This document shows positions 1 through 13,937 of a DNA stretch of 64,000 nt, one piece after another. Location: contig CALSFV010000041.1 of assembly GCA_943737045.1 (NCBI GenBank), positions 620,001 through 684,000 on the forward strand, given 5' to 3'. A program made the position numbers and the translations under genes. Position 1 is the first letter of the stretch; each line of letters starts with the position of its first letter. The stretch comes from Parapristionchus giblindavisi (Eukaryota > Nematoda > Chromadorea > Rhabditida > Diplogasteridae). The notes under the pieces are model-generated. The model was given only the letters and a program-made list of their open reading frames with translations. It ran no database searches and was not told the DNA's origin.

Positions 1-110
1 CGCTTAGAACGGGTCGTTAGCACATCTAGAAGCGGAGTTTTAAATTTTGGGGGTTAAATTTGCAACAAAGCTACGGCTCGAAATCGGAGTCGGTTCCATT
101 CCAGATTTTT
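1..110 (+). repeat. Dispersed repeat, copy 1
   Basis: This roughly 110-bp segment recurs, diverged, at 13826-13937 in the same orientation. Both begin near AGAACGGGT(C/T)GTTAGCACATC and end in a T-rich stretch. The window edge truncates it, so the true left end is not visible. No coding potential is seen. The rest of 111-780 holds only short ORFs without splice or family support. Confidence 0.7.
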
Positions 111-1159
111 TTTCCTGTGCAGCTCTAGTAGATGTCTCCACTCTCACAATGTTTCAGAAGAACAGGACTTTTCACTAAAGAATGGGAATTTTTCAAAAAA
201 GTGTACTTCGATTGCGTCATCTCTACGCAATAATGAACTAATTTAATTACACCAACACATCATGGTAATATTCCTTGATAAATTCTGTACATTGGTTCAA
301 AAGATCAGCCTGATTGCTTTCCTGGATCAAAAGTTATAAAAAAATGAAAAAGCGTCTCATCACTTTACGCCGATACTGTATACAGAACAGCTCTATCGAG
401 AAGACAGCAACGATGGGGCGTAGCGGTGACCTTCTGTTGATGACATCATCGAAGAAGGCAACCTGTACAATAAGAAACACATATTTATTGAGTCAATGAT
501 TTTACAATAACTTTATCAAACGAATCATCATTTTACACAGTTATTGATCGTTGCGAAAAGGCCGCGAAAAGACTCCATGGTTTACACATTCTCTTGCTTT
601 CCTTTATCTTCTGTTTTCGCAAGTTTTGAACACCACACAAGATTCGCGCGCTCTTACATTGGTCTTTGAGCATGTGTCGTCACGTAAAACTCGATGAACT
701 TTCGATAGAAAGATCGCCTCATCGTCTAGCCAATATCTGCGCTACGGTAAATGTAACAACGCACGAACGAAATCCAAATATTAGGTTGACGGGAAAGTCT
801 TTATCCATTTTCAAAACTTTATTTCTTCGAGGAAACCATAGCACGCGATCAATTATACTTAGTATCATTATTGACAACTTATATACAATGTTCCACCATT
901 ATATGGATCCCGTCCCTTTAGAACCCTGCTGGGTGGGAAGCAAAATAGTGCTTGAGTGCAGAACTGCCTTCCAAGGGAACTGAAGGTCCTATCTCATCTC
1001 GAAGGACACGGATCAGGGGTCCATGCAATCTATCAAAGTTCGCGAGAAACTTCGAAGGAAAGATCGCACCAAACTTGCGAAGAAAGATGCCAACTTTTCT
1101 TCGAACTTTCAACTCCCCCCCATACCGTCAATGGGGCTTATATAGTAGTATTAGAGAGT

Positions 1160-1480
1160 TCGGCGTACCCCAGACGGGTTTGATGTACAACTAAACTACC
1201 GGACGTTGGGCTGAGCTCAGCCGGTTCAAACATATACCAAGTTAACTCATTAGTGAAGCCACCATAATCTACCGTAATCCACCTACCGTAACCTACAGTA
1301 ACCCAGTCCATTGGGTCAGATTGATTCCGCTGGGTCAGATTTAGTAATTATCGCTGGAATAAGCAATGCGTTCGCAAATATGATTATGGCCTATCGTAAA
1401 CTACCGTAACCCGGTTCGTAGGGTCAGATTAAGTCCGGTGTGTCATTTTTTTCGGACCACATAATTCGTCCGTTTGAACG
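1160..1480 (+). repeat. Single-copy relative of the 36.3-kb repeat
   Basis: The block starting TTCGGCGTACCCCAGACGGG and ending in CTACCGTAACCCGGTTCG plus GGGTCAGATTAAGT matches, with divergence, the head and one unit of the tandem array at 36.3-37.9 kb. Here only about one unit is present. It lies inside the inverted-repeat element 1014-5113. Further short CTACCGTA words continue to about 2470. Confidence 0.65.
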
Positions 1481-2476
1481 TACTAATACAATGTGGCATG
1501 TACTTTAGCTAATTTCGTTTCGCCAATTTACAACTTTATATATTATTTTCATTATTATTAGTATATTTCGGAACAACGACGGTGTGGACAACTATATTTA
1601 TAGATATTTATAAACAATTTTAAAACTTTAAAATAGTCAAACATGGAATTTAATGGCTTTTCTTTGATAAATTGATATAAAAATGATATAAAAATATTTA
1701 CAATGAAAAAAAAGTAAATAACGGATAAAACACAATATAATCTATAATACAATTTGTACAAATCAAGAATAAAATTGTAAGGTGGTTGTGAGGATGTGGA
1801 TGAATACGGTAATCACACGAAGATTAGCATCACAGTGACCACCAGCACATCGATTAGGACATCGTAGAGTAACGTTGACGTACGTTCGACTGTAAAGACC
1901 AAAGATCAAAAGTCAAGATCAAATATCGTTAATGTGAGTGAAAGATAACGATCATTCTTTGAGCCGAATTTTTGTTCTTACAACTACGTAAGACACTCTA
2001 AAGCAAGAAATATCATTTACCGCTAATCAATAAATTGATCCTATTCAAACAACAATTTCGTATACCGTACCTCACACAAATACAGTCATCTTCTGCACAC
2101 CATCCATGGAACTTCCAGTCGAACATGCTCTTCTGGTCTGCAATGAAAATAATGATTTAACAATATCCAAATGCTTTCCCAATTGCCGCTGTGACAACAC
2201 AAATTCATAAACAATTGTTCAGCTCCTAGTTCACGATCAAAAAGTATGAGCTAACGCACGTGGTACCTTTTTTTATATAGTCAATACAAGGACTAATGTT
2301 GTATACAAAGTATCTCTCTATGACATTTTACCGCAACCTAATCACATTCCACACAACAGACAACTACCATAGCCACTGACTGTACTACCTGTACTACCGT
2401 AACCCAATCTACCGTACCTACGTACCGTACCGTAATCTACAATCAACCGAATGTACTACCGTATCCCAAACTGTAC

Positions 2477-2596
2477 CTGCTCCTTCATCTCCTTGACCAA
2501 GTCGCCGACGTTCCGCGAGCGGTCAGCCGCGCGTCCAGCGTTTTGCTGCGTAAGGACGAGTATCCTATTGAATGAAGATGAGGTGGATGATGTCGC
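2477..2596 (-). other. Possible captured exon, unidentified
   Basis: A GC-rich 120-bp stretch in otherwise AT-rich DNA is open for exactly 40 codons on the minus strand, between a 3' splice site (CTTGTAG before 2596) and a GTACAG 5' splice site. The peptide ends in the charged, helix-like sequence RNVGDLVKEMKEQ. I do not recognise the family. It lies downstream of the PP2A fragment on the same strand, and its reading phase (0) matches the end of PP2A exon 5, so a chimeric transcript is conceivable. Chance cannot be excluded. Confidence 0.3.
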
Positions 2597-3211
2597 CTAC
2601 AAGTAAATCATGCATTCATACTGTTGTCCATATGATTTAACTTATGATGGTCGATTATTACACAAACTCATGTGACAAAAACTTTCAACAAATTTGACTT
2701 AATGAGTTTCAGAAGTACAAAAGATGTGTGTGACAAATGTGAAAGCATGCTGTACATCTGAAAATCATTGGATCATGATCAATTTGAACCATTCTGAATG
2801 GTTCCAGCCATTCAACGGCGATTATGACCGAATGAGGCATTTTTGTTCATATACTTTCTTTTCATAGTTTTTATTTCACTCTAATCTAGTTAGAATCAAG
2901 CCAAAAATATTGCTATTTTACAAACCTAATGTAAGCTGAAACAATACTCGAGGGAAACACAAAACCGAAGGCGAAACCAGAAAATAGTCCGAACTAATCC
3001 ATCGGAATTCAAGAAACTAACTAGATTAGAGGGAAATAAAAACTATATATACCAAATCTGCATTAAAGCGTTTCAAACGCGAATTTATCCATGAAATGAA
3101 TAGATAATGTTAATTCAAATGACTAATAAATCTTTGAAAGCTCGACGTTTCTGTGGGGTCCGTTATCTTATAAAACGCCATGAAAGCTCTCAAAGTAAAC
3201 GAGACACAAAC

Positions 3212-4236
<1,025 letters not shown>

Positions 4237-5606
4237 GAGGACATACTTGGCTTAAATATCATGGTCACAAGATCACAAAACAAAAAGTAAATGACAAAAA
4301 CGCACATTAGGAGACGTCAAAGATAAAGCAAATCAATCAATTCAATGTTATCGTTCGTAAACGGTGTGTGTAGAAACACAGCGGAATAAAAGAGGGGAGA
4401 GTGTGGAGAAGAAAGAAGCACGCGAAGAAAACAAGAGCGGATGGGGTGTCTATGATCTTTGAAAGATGCAATACAGAAAATGCTAAGAAAACGTTCACTA
4501 GGCATGATCGAACAAGAGCTTAGAGACATTCAACTACACGAATTAAGTACAATAACAATCACAGTAGTTATAATAAGCGTATATAACGAAGAATTCATCG
4601 AAAATTGAAGAAGGCAAGAAACGAAGCGAAGTGTTTGAACTCGTAAGAAATTGGCGCACCACAAGCACACTATTTTCCGGCCCAAACTCCGGACTTTAGT
4701 TCGATCTTTTGTACGAACTTTTCGTGAGCGCGCACACATATTAATTAAATTGTACACAAGTGATTCATTAGAAAATGGGAAATAAATTTGGCGTAAAGTG
4801 ATCGAATACTCACTACGAATTTACCCTTACACGCTTTCAATATTTTACTGTCTATTTCTCTTTTCAAGAAAAAGTAAACGCCCGTTTACTTTTTTTGCAC
4901 TCTTCAAATTGCACACTATTTCTCCGTTTCTCTAACACTTCGGCAAAAAGTTGCGAACTTTGTTCGCATCTTTGTTCGCATCTTTTTTTCGAACTTTTCT
5001 TCGATGTTAGAGAGCATGGGATTTTGAGAGAATTAGAGAAAAAGTTCGAACAAAAGATCGCAACTTTCTTTCGAACTTTTTCGCGAACTTTTGATAGATT
5101 GCATGGGCCACAGGTCTCCGAAAGGCCAGTATTTCGACGGAGCCAAGTCAGGAGAACAAGGGTAGTACGGGGAGAACCATTCATCCATATTCAGTCAAGT
5201 CGTGGTTGACTTGATTGGAGACATGGGCACGGGCGCCAACTCACGGGGGATCGTAGAACGATCCTGTTCATTGAGGAAAATCGTCTTCTTTGAATCGATG
5301 GAACCAATTCGTGATGGCATTGTAGTGGAAATGCATGTCATAAACATACTTCAGGAGGGTCTCTGAATCCTTCATCTTGGTGTCGGATAGGAAGTGGTAA
5401 AGTATAAGTTGACGGATGTGGATAGTGCTAGTTACGTACTTGTTGCTCTACTACAGCCTAACTGAACGGAAGGAGATGGGTAGTTCTTCGTTGCAAAGGC
5501 CCTTTACTAATTGTATTTCACTAGGAAGGAGGGAACGCCAAAGTGAATCTGCGACGAGCATTAAAATACGTAAACCATTGACAAAGACTTTCCCGCCAAC
5601 CTAATA

Positions 5607-6608
5607 AGTGTGAAAAAGTTGCGAAAAAAAAGAACTAGACAGTGTAAAACGTGGAGAGCGTTCAATAATTCTTTACTTTTCGCAACTTTTGAGCTGAGCA
5701 AAATAGTTGATTCATACCACAAACAGCCAGAGCATCCGTGTACCATGCAGCTTGCTTGACAATGTTCTCAATCATCGGACGACACATAGAAAGTAGACAG
5801 CATATGGTTGAAATTTCTATGGCTATACGACCGAAACTGAAATGGAAATGAATAATAAAACGAAAAAAAACGAAAAGAAAAGAACGTGGTCGCGAAAACG
5901 AAGATAGAATGCTACGCTTTTCTTTTCCTTTCGTAGTTTTTGAACTGAGCACAAGCCAATAGTGTTACATACCGTAAAATCGTATCGTTGATAGATTGCA
6001 GACGACATCGAAGATGGGGTGAACATGGTCTAGTAGAGCGGCAGACACACGACGACCGTAAATTGCAAATGAATAGAATAAAAATGATATCACGTAGTAG
6101 ATGCAAATTGGAATATAATAGAGTAAGGATTGCAGTGATAATATATGCAAATGGATAAAGATATGAAGAAATAACGATTAAAACGATATATTAAAGGTTT
6201 GTTCAAATCAAGTGTTAGAGAGGGCCTATATACAGAGGGAGACGCCGAGTGAGGGAGGTCAGGAAGAGGTAGAGAGAGAGGGAAAAACATCGTGAGTCTG
6301 AATTGAAAGAAGTTAACGTAGAAAGGCAATACGGCAGTTTGTTCCAATGAAATTGGCGGGGAAAAATTGGAAGAACCAATGAGTGACAAACAGTATCGAT
6401 GATAGGTTCCTTTCATCTCCTTTCCTTCTCTGAACTCTCTCGCCAACCCATACTATCTCGCGTTCTCTATAAACAACGTCTCTTGCATGTTCACACTCTC
6501 TCACAGCTATGATCAAAGAACGATCACATATTTTTTTGAGATCATTGCAGGACTGTAACAGTCGATTTACACTGCGATAGTTAAATATTGTATTATCGAA
6601 TATTACAT
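5607..6608. other. No confident gene
   Basis: On the minus strand, about 5730-5840 is an open 40-codon stretch bounded by TTTCAG and GTATGA splice signals, and about 5957-6060 is another open stretch ending in GTATGT. They could be two exons of an unknown protein but match nothing I recognise. 6180-6500 is purine-rich, low-complexity DNA. Confidence 0.3.
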
Positions 6609-6912
6609 CACGCCTGGGGTTTTTCTCGATGAATAAAGAGTTTAAAAATATGTTTATAGTAGCGATCGCTTACCTGTTTGGGAGACTAAAATATGCCATA
6701 GTAACCAAAATTTTTGATTGTGTCTGAATAGTTTTTTTCCCAAAATTCGTACTTTTGTAATTTTGAAAATTTAAATATTCCCGCGCAAATACAACGCGCG
6801 ATAATAATTTTGATAATTTTGGAAAAACTATTTATTTTAGCTTCAAAAACGATCGCTACTATAAACATAATTTTTAACTTTTTATTCATCGACAAAAACG
6901 CCAGGAGTGGTG
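6609..6912. repeat. Short inverted-repeat (MITE-like) element
   Basis: The left arm (about 6609-6680, containing CTCGATGAATAAAGAGTTTA) and the right arm (about 6845-6912, containing TTTATTCATCGACAAAAACG) are imperfect inverted repeats of about 70 bp around a 160-bp AT-rich centre. Exact ends and target duplication are unclear. The TBP exon fragment begins about 45 bp beyond the right arm. Confidence 0.7.
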
Positions 6913-6957
6913 GGGCGTGGTGCCTCGCCCTGCCGCGTGGAACCCGTAATTCTGTAG

Positions 6958-7044
6958 GTCGTCATTACGGGCGCCAAGCTCAAGAAGGACATCGACGACG
7001 CGTTCTCTCAAATCTATCCAATATTGAGGAAATACAAGAAGTAG
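6958..7044 (+). pseudogene. Orphan last exon of a TATA-binding protein (TBP)
   Basis: After a TCTGTAG 3' splice site, 28 codons plus stop read VVITGAKLKKDIDDAFSQIY and then PILRKYKK. This matches the end of the TBP C-terminal core (the final repeat's TGAK, the AF-QIYPIL helix and a basic end). The DNA is GC-rich compared with its surroundings. I found no exon for the rest of the saddle domain upstream (the expected IFVSGK segment is missing) and an AT-rich inverted repeat intervenes. It is most likely a fragment moved from a TBP locus. A complete divergent gene would need exons beyond unusually long introns. Confidence 0.6.
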
Positions 7045-9314
7045 ACTACAGTATCTATCGATTGCTCGATCGATCAGATGAGTGATCTACCGTAACTTCA
7101 TCACTCCTCCTACAACATTCCTTAGATAATATTAATATTGCACGTGTTACTGCCGTTGTAGTCGACTAGTATATTCAGTACACTAGTATAGTATGGTAGA
7201 TTAGTATTCAGTATAGTTCAGTATACTATAGAAGTCCTCTTTCAACATTGGTCCTTACAGAAGTTTGGGATGGCATGTAAAACATTTTCGCTCGCCCACA
7301 ATATGGGTGAGCACTTTTTGTCGATGAGACTTGAAAAAAATGCATGTGGCACGTTGTCATCCCCCCCCCCCCGAGATTTCCTTTGCCATACATTTTATGA
7401 GCCACCTCAGCATTTTATAGTGGGTAGATTTAGAAAAAATTTCTCTTTTTTACGCTTAAATTGTATTTTTTTTCGTTTAAAAATGAGACTTATGTATATT
7501 GTGGGTCGATCCTCGGAGAAAGAGAGTATGAAAATGTATGATCTTTGTCAATAATAACCAATAGTTTTTTCTTCCTCATATTGTATTTACCAGTATATTT
7601 ACTCACTAATTGCTTCTCTACCTCTCCCGCATTATTTGCGTTTGCGTTTCTTGTTCATACGAGTGATTATCGATTGGTTTCGTTTATTGATTTTTTTGGT
7701 TCTCTTATGCCTTTCCTTCTGTCATCTCATATTCTCTATCTATCTCTAGCATCCTGGGCAATATATCGATTTTTCTGTTGTTATTGATCACCTATCGATT
7801 TTTCGATCCTCTGATTAAAGTACAACTTATGCCCAGTATCGGCTACCTTATATCCCTCTTTCGCTATTCGAAATACAAGAATTATGACTGGCCCGCCGCC
7901 TTCTTCCATTGTTCGTATCCATCCATGATTATCGATCTCATTCGATTAGCGAACTCTTTATCATCATCAAGAGCGCCGAACGATTGCTCGTAGCAGTTCT
8001 GAGAGAGTTCAAAGATCAAAGTTCAAAGATCAAAGATCAGTCGACTGACTCATAACGAATGTGCAGCAATGATATGTGCTTCGATGGTCTGAAGAGCAAC
8101 GAGGAATGGTCTCACTATAAAACTGATTGTAAAAGTTGAGGTAAATTCAAAGTTGAAGATTGTTACTTTAGAAACGATTAATCACCAGATATTCATTAAG
8201 GTCCCTTATCCTTTTTTCCATGGATATCCTGTATTACCCACCATACACCCCTACATTAGACACAGTATACAAGTCATTATTCCATTACAGTTTATCGTCT
8301 CATCCCACATGCCCGTCTTCTCTCATCGGGTGAACAACAATTTCGATGATTGTCTTGCTGTTTCTCGACTTCTCTACGCTCACCTACATGTGGATTCGTC
8401 GTTCATCTACGCAGGGATACGTCTATTCCATCAGTGAGGTACCGTATCCCACCCCACAACAGTCGTATCGATCTTTCTGAAATTAGTTAGTTAGTTAGTC
8501 CTCTTTCTTTCGGTTCCGTAGCCCGGAATGTCCGTTCGTGGGGTACTCCCGGTACTGAGCAATTACAAGGCTCACCGGGTTTACTTCTTGTACGGCTGGG
8601 TATGGTTTCATGGAGAGATTAATGTTCACGTGTTTTGCATGGGTATCCTGTATTAGCCCCAACACCGTAGTACCTAATACCTTATTGTTAGACATCTCTC
8701 ATTCGTACTATAGCACTTATTTTTCTTACCATAATTCTCACCCCTCATACCGTACACAAAATTTCTTTCCACTGTATACTAATGAGCAAGTGGCAAGGCC
8801 ATTTTGTATGCATCTTGATGTGGTACCGCAGATAGGGTTATGGTAGATCAATCGATAGTCTTATCCTTATATATCTGATTCCTATAGATAGTAGATCACA
8901 TTGATAGTCTCTTGCGTTGCACGAGACGATCCATACAAATGGTAAATAGATATTTGTGGAGAGAGATGAAGTGGAACTAGTGTCTAATAATTGATCAGAG
9001 CAGAGAGTGCATGAAAAAATGTCGTTGTCTGTGTGAATTTGATAAACAGCATCAGTTTTTTTTCTAGTCCAATCCGCATTCTTTGATTATTGATTTATTC
9101 TTGTGCTACTTCTCTCCGTATACTCTAGCGACGAAACGTTCGTAGACTGTAGACTAGGTTTGCCAACGTTCATGTATAGGGTATCTGAAAGCCTTCTTGA
9201 AACTGACAAAGTTCAAAGATCAAAGGTCTCGTTGCCTTGGACCAAAGAGTTTGTGGAATGTTGTGAACTGTAAAGTGCTTGAAGCTATGATATTATCTCC
9301 TACAAGTTTACTCA
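7045..9314. other. No gene recognised
   Basis: AT-rich sequence with short ORFs that lack splice or family support. It contains a C10 run near 7363 and clusters of the word TTCAAAGATCAAAGATCA (about 8010-8040, weaker near 9207). The same word recurs near 1905, 13376 and 59900. Confidence 0.5.
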
Positions 9315-9608
9315 TTGTTTCTTCGTCATTATATTAGCGAGTCTTTTTCATCAGCTTCGTCGATGAGGTCGTCCGAGGAAGGGTGTCATTATCAGGATGG
9401 CGATTCTACTAGACGGACGTATAATCATGGATGTCCAACTTTGAAGTGTGACGAATATTTCCTCGAAGACTTCACTCGTAGGCTATTTTTAAATGAATCA
9501 AGATTTTGGGTGATGTGTTGTTTGCAAGCGGTGTCCAAGCCCGCGAAGTTAAATGGGTGGAGTCAGAATCACTATTTAGATATGGTTAATCAGAAATGGG
9601 CGGAGCTA
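9315..9608 (+). other. Open reading frame interrupted by mariner and hAT insertions
   Basis: A 98-codon open stretch (cysteine-containing, ending KWAEL) runs into the mariner at 9609. If the mariner, the hAT element (10888-12396) and one copy of each target duplication are removed, the frame continues with YISVYKHGL and stops just after 12404. So two elements may sit 20 bp apart in what was one exon. I do not recognise the protein, and an upstream TATATTAG could be a splice acceptor. It may equally be a chance ORF. Confidence 0.3.
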
Positions 9609-10866
9609 TCAGGTTGGTTAGAAAGTCCGGTACATTTTGAGGGTGTTTTTGCTGCGATGTCGCTGTTTGTGTAAACATCTGATCTAATTCCGCATAGGTG
9701 TGTTAGACAGTGTGAACATCTATTATTCTTTTTCACTAGGCCCACAGGTCAACAGTATTGTCCACGAGCAATGGCGGTTGTTTTACTTCCGTCAGTTTTT
9801 CACTTTTGTCATGACCTCATATTCCCGTAATTCTCAAAGCTATAAGAGAAGGCTGGGGAAAACCAAATCAACACCGTGTACGGCGAGAAGACCATCGTCC
9901 ATCACATGCTGAGCAAATGGTACCAATTGTTCAATAAGAAGGAGTGCGACCTCGAAGACCAGCCGAGGTCCCCTATGTATGTGGACCTTTTGCGGAGAAC
10001 GTTGGAGAAGAGCCTATACCAGACCACCCGCGATATGAAGCAGGTACTTGGGGCCTCCCATGCTACTATTGTCCTCGAAGTGGAATCAGTCGGGAAGACT
10101 AAAAAGTTTAGTATTTGTGAAGGCTACCCCATACCCTGACCGATTTCAACCGTCAGAGGAGGGTCGACAGGTTGTTTAAACTCCTCACCTCCCATCGCCT
10201 GTTCAAATGACTCGATCGAATCATGACTGGCGATGAGAAGTGGGTGATGTATTCTAACGTTTAACCCAATGGCGGGTGGCTCAGTTCCGGCGTAACCCCA
10301 GACCCCGTCCTTCATGCAGAAATTGTTGGCAAAATACAGGTGTGGTGGTTGTGGCGGTCTATCCGTGGCATTGAGTATTGGGAGCTGCTAAAGCCTGGTA
10401 CCACCATAGACGCCGATGTCTACATTCATCAATTACATAGCCTGAAATTCCATTTCGATTCCGCCTGGGGAAGTACAGCACAAATATCATTTCTGCATGA
10501 CAACGCCAGATCAGACTCCGCGAAAAAAAGCAAGAACGAGTTATCGTTGTATGGCTGGTCCTTCCTACGCCACCCACCCTACAGCATTGACCTGGCTCCT
10601 TATGATTACCACCTATTCTCCGACCTTTAACGCTATCTCGAGGAGCACGACTTCCAGAATGAGACCGACCTCAATCGCGGCATCACCCACTACTTTGGCT
10701 CTAAGTCCTCGGAGTGGTAGGCAAGTGGGGCCCTGGCCCTGCAGGGGAGATCGACGAAGGTCATCGCTGTTGCTGGTATATATCGATGATCATTCGCTTG
10801 TCTATTACTGAGATGCACGATAAACAAGTTTGACCAAAAATGTACCGGACTTTCTAACCAACCTAA
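9609..10866 (+). mobile_element. Mariner element, full length, inactive transposase
   Basis: 1258 bp with about 28-bp terminal inverted repeats (T(C/T)AGGTTGGTTAGAAAGTCC) flanked by TA at 9607-9608 and 10867-10868. The transposase is recognisable in pieces: an N-terminal helix-turn-helix region (about 9876-10100, with DLEDQPRSP), MTGDEKW with the first catalytic aspartate near 10226, LHDNAR near 10495 and the PPYSIDLAPYDY block near 10585. The last two aspartates are 34 residues apart, the mariner D,D34D spacing. In-frame stops (for example before LDRIMTGDEK) and frameshifts inactivate it. The terminal sequence differs from that of the 781-5604 and 41527-42400 copies, so it is a separate mariner family. 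Confidence 0.92.
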
Positions 10867-10887
10867 TACATATCGGTGTATAAGCAC

Positions 10888-12396
10888 TAGGGTTGCCGGT
10901 TCGAATTCGAATTCGAATTATTCGCACCCCTTTCCCTCTCTTCTCCCTTTCCATCTCTCATCCTCTCTCCCCTTTCCCTTCAAAGAATTCGACACACCTG
11001 CCAGACGGAACGAATAGTTCGGGACAGACCGAATTATTCGCTCTCTCTCACTCTCTCGCATCCTTTCTCGACCCTCCCTCCTCTCCCTCCGCCTCGTCCC
11101 CCAATGAGACACGTTTCAAGAGATGGCTAATTCCCCTCGCATCTGAGAGCTTAGCAGTCAACAGCAAAGTTGTAGCTCATATCACTCCCGTTCTGATTAA
11201 TTCTTGGAAAAGTCGATACGATAACCACGAACAAAATTACATCCGTTCTACTGTGTCAAGATGAAATATGTCCTACTATAGTAGTTAGTTGAAACCGATC
11301 ATTCAAAAAGTGTAGAATTTCATGGATATGAATGATCGAGAAGGAAGTGAGGTGTAAAAGTGCAATTTGGAAAGAGACATGGGCAGTTAGAGATATTCGC
11401 AAGTTGGATGATAATTTAAACATGATGAGTTTTTTTCTCCCTGTTTTTTTTCCAATTGTTAACTTCACTTCATTACTTCATTCATTTTTGGAAGATACGA
11501 TACGATAACCACGAACAAAATGACATCCGTTCTACGAATTCAGATGGATATTCAAACTATTCACTGTAGTCATGAGTCTTACTCCATTACTCCGTCTTAC
11601 TCCACATTGCTTTATCATTCTTTACAGAAGTAATTACACTAAAACAAAAACATCACGTAAATATCTGACTGACCTACTCGTGTTCAGCTCAAAATCTGGT
11701 ATAAAATGCCCGCTGAGTTCTCATCTGTTACATTTTAAAATATCGGACTGACATACTCATGATCAGCAAAAAATTTGTCATAAAATGGCCGCTGAGTTCC
11801 CATCCAATACATTTTGAAATATTGTTCATTTCAATATTTTGAAATGTTATTGTTCAGATTACACTAGAGTAGATCCATTTTTTCCTGACTTTCTCTTCCC
11901 ATTTACTTGTTTTTGTTTTTGTGTAATTACTTCTGTAAGGAATGATAAAGCAATGTGGAGTAAGACGAAGTAATGGAGTAAGATTCATGGCTACAGTGAA
12001 TAGTTCAAATTTCTCCCTGAAATCGTAGAACGGATGTCATTTTGTTCGTGGTTATCGTATCGACTTTTTCAAAATTGAATCAGAAGGAGTATGATGTGAG
12101 CTACAACTTTGCTGTTGACTGCTAAGCTCTCAGATGCGAGAGGAATTAGCCATCTCTTGAAACGGGTCTCATTGGGGGACGAGGCGGAGGGAGAGGAGGG
12201 AGGGTCGAGAAAGGATACGAGAGAGTGAGAGAGAGCGAATAATTCGGTCTGTCCCGAACTATTCGTTCCGTCTGGCAGGTGTGTCGAATTCTTCGAAGGG
12301 AAGGGGAGAGAGGGCGCGTCTCAAACGAATTGCCGAGAGATAAGGGAAGCGACTGACAAAGGGCACGAATTATTCACCCTCGTTCCTGCAACCCTA
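10888..12396. mobile_element. Palindromic non-autonomous hAT-type element with perfect 8-bp duplication
   Basis: The ends TAGGGTTGC and GCAACCCTA are flanked by a perfect 8-bp direct repeat ATAAGCAC (10880-10887 and 12397-12404), the hAT signature. Arms of several hundred bp mirror each other (for example GACGGAACGAATAGTTCGG near 11003 against its complement near 12255). The left arm holds about 285 extra bp between two copies of a segment starting CGATACGATAACCACGAAC (11213 and about 11500). No transposase frame exists; ORFs here are mirrored sequence. Confidence 0.9.
11658..11818 (+). repeat. Two 80-bp direct repeats in the loop of the hAT-type palindrome
   Basis: AAATATC(T/G)GACTGAC(C/A)TACTC begins each copy and both end in ACATTTT. 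They share the TAAAATG(C/G)CCGCTGAGTTC core. They occupy the single-stranded loop that the palindromic arms would leave. Confidence 0.75.
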
Positions 12397-12404
12397 ATAA
12401 GCAC

Positions 12405-13825
12405 GGACTTTAGAGAGTTTATGTAGATAATTAACGATAAAGTAAGTAAAGTGCATACCTTAGTTAGAGATACTATAAAGAATTCAAGTGGAGGTGTAAT
12501 CTAAAACTTCATCTGTTGACATCTTTTCTTGATACAATGAATCTTACTTTATTCAATTTTGACTGCAATGAGTATTTGCAGTCAAAATAGAATAAATTTA
12601 ATGATCTAAAAATAGAACTGATTTAAAAAACTAACCCGAATATTAGCAATTTTAAATATACGGTCAGTGATTGAGATATTACTGTAGCTATAGAATAAAT
12701 TTCTATGCTACCTAAGTTGTGGCACCGTACAATTTATTTCATCACGATATAAATTGTTCACTATATCTGAGTTATCCTTGAAACTCATAAATTTCTTATT
12801 ATTATTTCTTATTATTATTATTTTGATTTTTTTCGCAGGTAGTTTAACTGGCGTTACCAGTGTGCAAGTGTTTATTAACGTCATTTAGCAGGTTATAAGT
12901 ATTAGTTTGCGCGTCCATAATGAAAAACTAAAACGAAAACTAATACTTTTATAAAATGTTCATTTTATCAACTAAATATATTTCTAAATTCTTTCGCAGA
13001 TATTTCGACTTTTCTGTGCCAATAAAATTATTAGATCCATTTAGAATCTTTATTTTATGAAAATTATTATTTTGAAATTTTTAATGTTTTTGTTCAGTGA
13101 AGTTATCCCCGCCCGCCACCGTCTCAATAGTGGTGACATATGGAGTTCAGTGCGCGCGATGACTCTCTGCGTCTCTGCCCATCGATCTCGTCTGATCATC
13201 TGGCCACTCTATCACTGATCTAGCACTGAAAGGGAACCACTTCGAATCTTATAATCTGCAGACAGAGGCAAAGTGTCCTAACTTATCATTCAATTGTGCA
13301 TTCGTGAAACTACTTTCCTTAGTTCTTCATCGTCATTATTAAGTAGGTTTTGCCCATTGTTTGGAAAATTGTGGACAAAGATCAAAGATCAAAATAGAAA
13401 GATCAAAGATCAGAATTCAGCAATAGAATAAAAACCTTTGTGGACATCTCAAACATATTTAGGAGCTTTGAAACTTAGAGATTTCATCAAAAGAGAAGCT
13501 TGGACGAGAGAGAAAGAAGTTTTTAAAAGCGTACGCGTTCTAACCAAGATTACATCATTGTCAGCAGAACGTTTGCTGCGGCTCTGATTGTGAGAGGAAT
13601 CAGAGCTAAACCAAAATAAGGGAAATAAATATATGATACATTGTAAAGCTGTCTGCGGAGGAACCATGATCTTCGAAGTCCTCCCAACAGAACAGTAGGG
13701 GTCTCAAAATCAGGCCTTCCAAAAATTGTTTTTTTTCATGCCCTGAGTGCGATTTAAGAGCTATGATTACCATAATATGTGATAAAACATCAATCGCCAT
13801 CACTCGCCAAAATATCATCATTTTC
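12405..13825. other. No gene recognised
   Basis: AT-rich sequence. Near 13376-13410 there is another cluster of AAAGATCAAAGATCA words. The minus-strand ORFs at 13449-13821 lack family features or consistent splice sites. Confidence 0.5.
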
Positions 13826-13937
13826 GCGCTAAGAACGGGTTGTTAGCACATCTAGAAACAGAGTTTTAAATTTTTTGAATCAAATTTGCAACCTCGCTAC
13901 AGCTTGAAAACGGAGTCAGAGCCATTCCGATTTTTTA
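13826..13937 (+). repeat. Dispersed repeat, copy 2
   Basis: Diverged second copy of the 1-110 repeat in the same orientation, ending in a T-rich tract. It lies about 280 bp from the 3' end of the minus-strand ionotropic receptor gene. Confidence 0.7.

Noticed and set aside
10893..11264. 123-codon plus-strand ORF
   Set aside because: It lies in the arm of the hAT-type palindrome; its mirror arm carries the same sequence with breaks, and there is no family signal.
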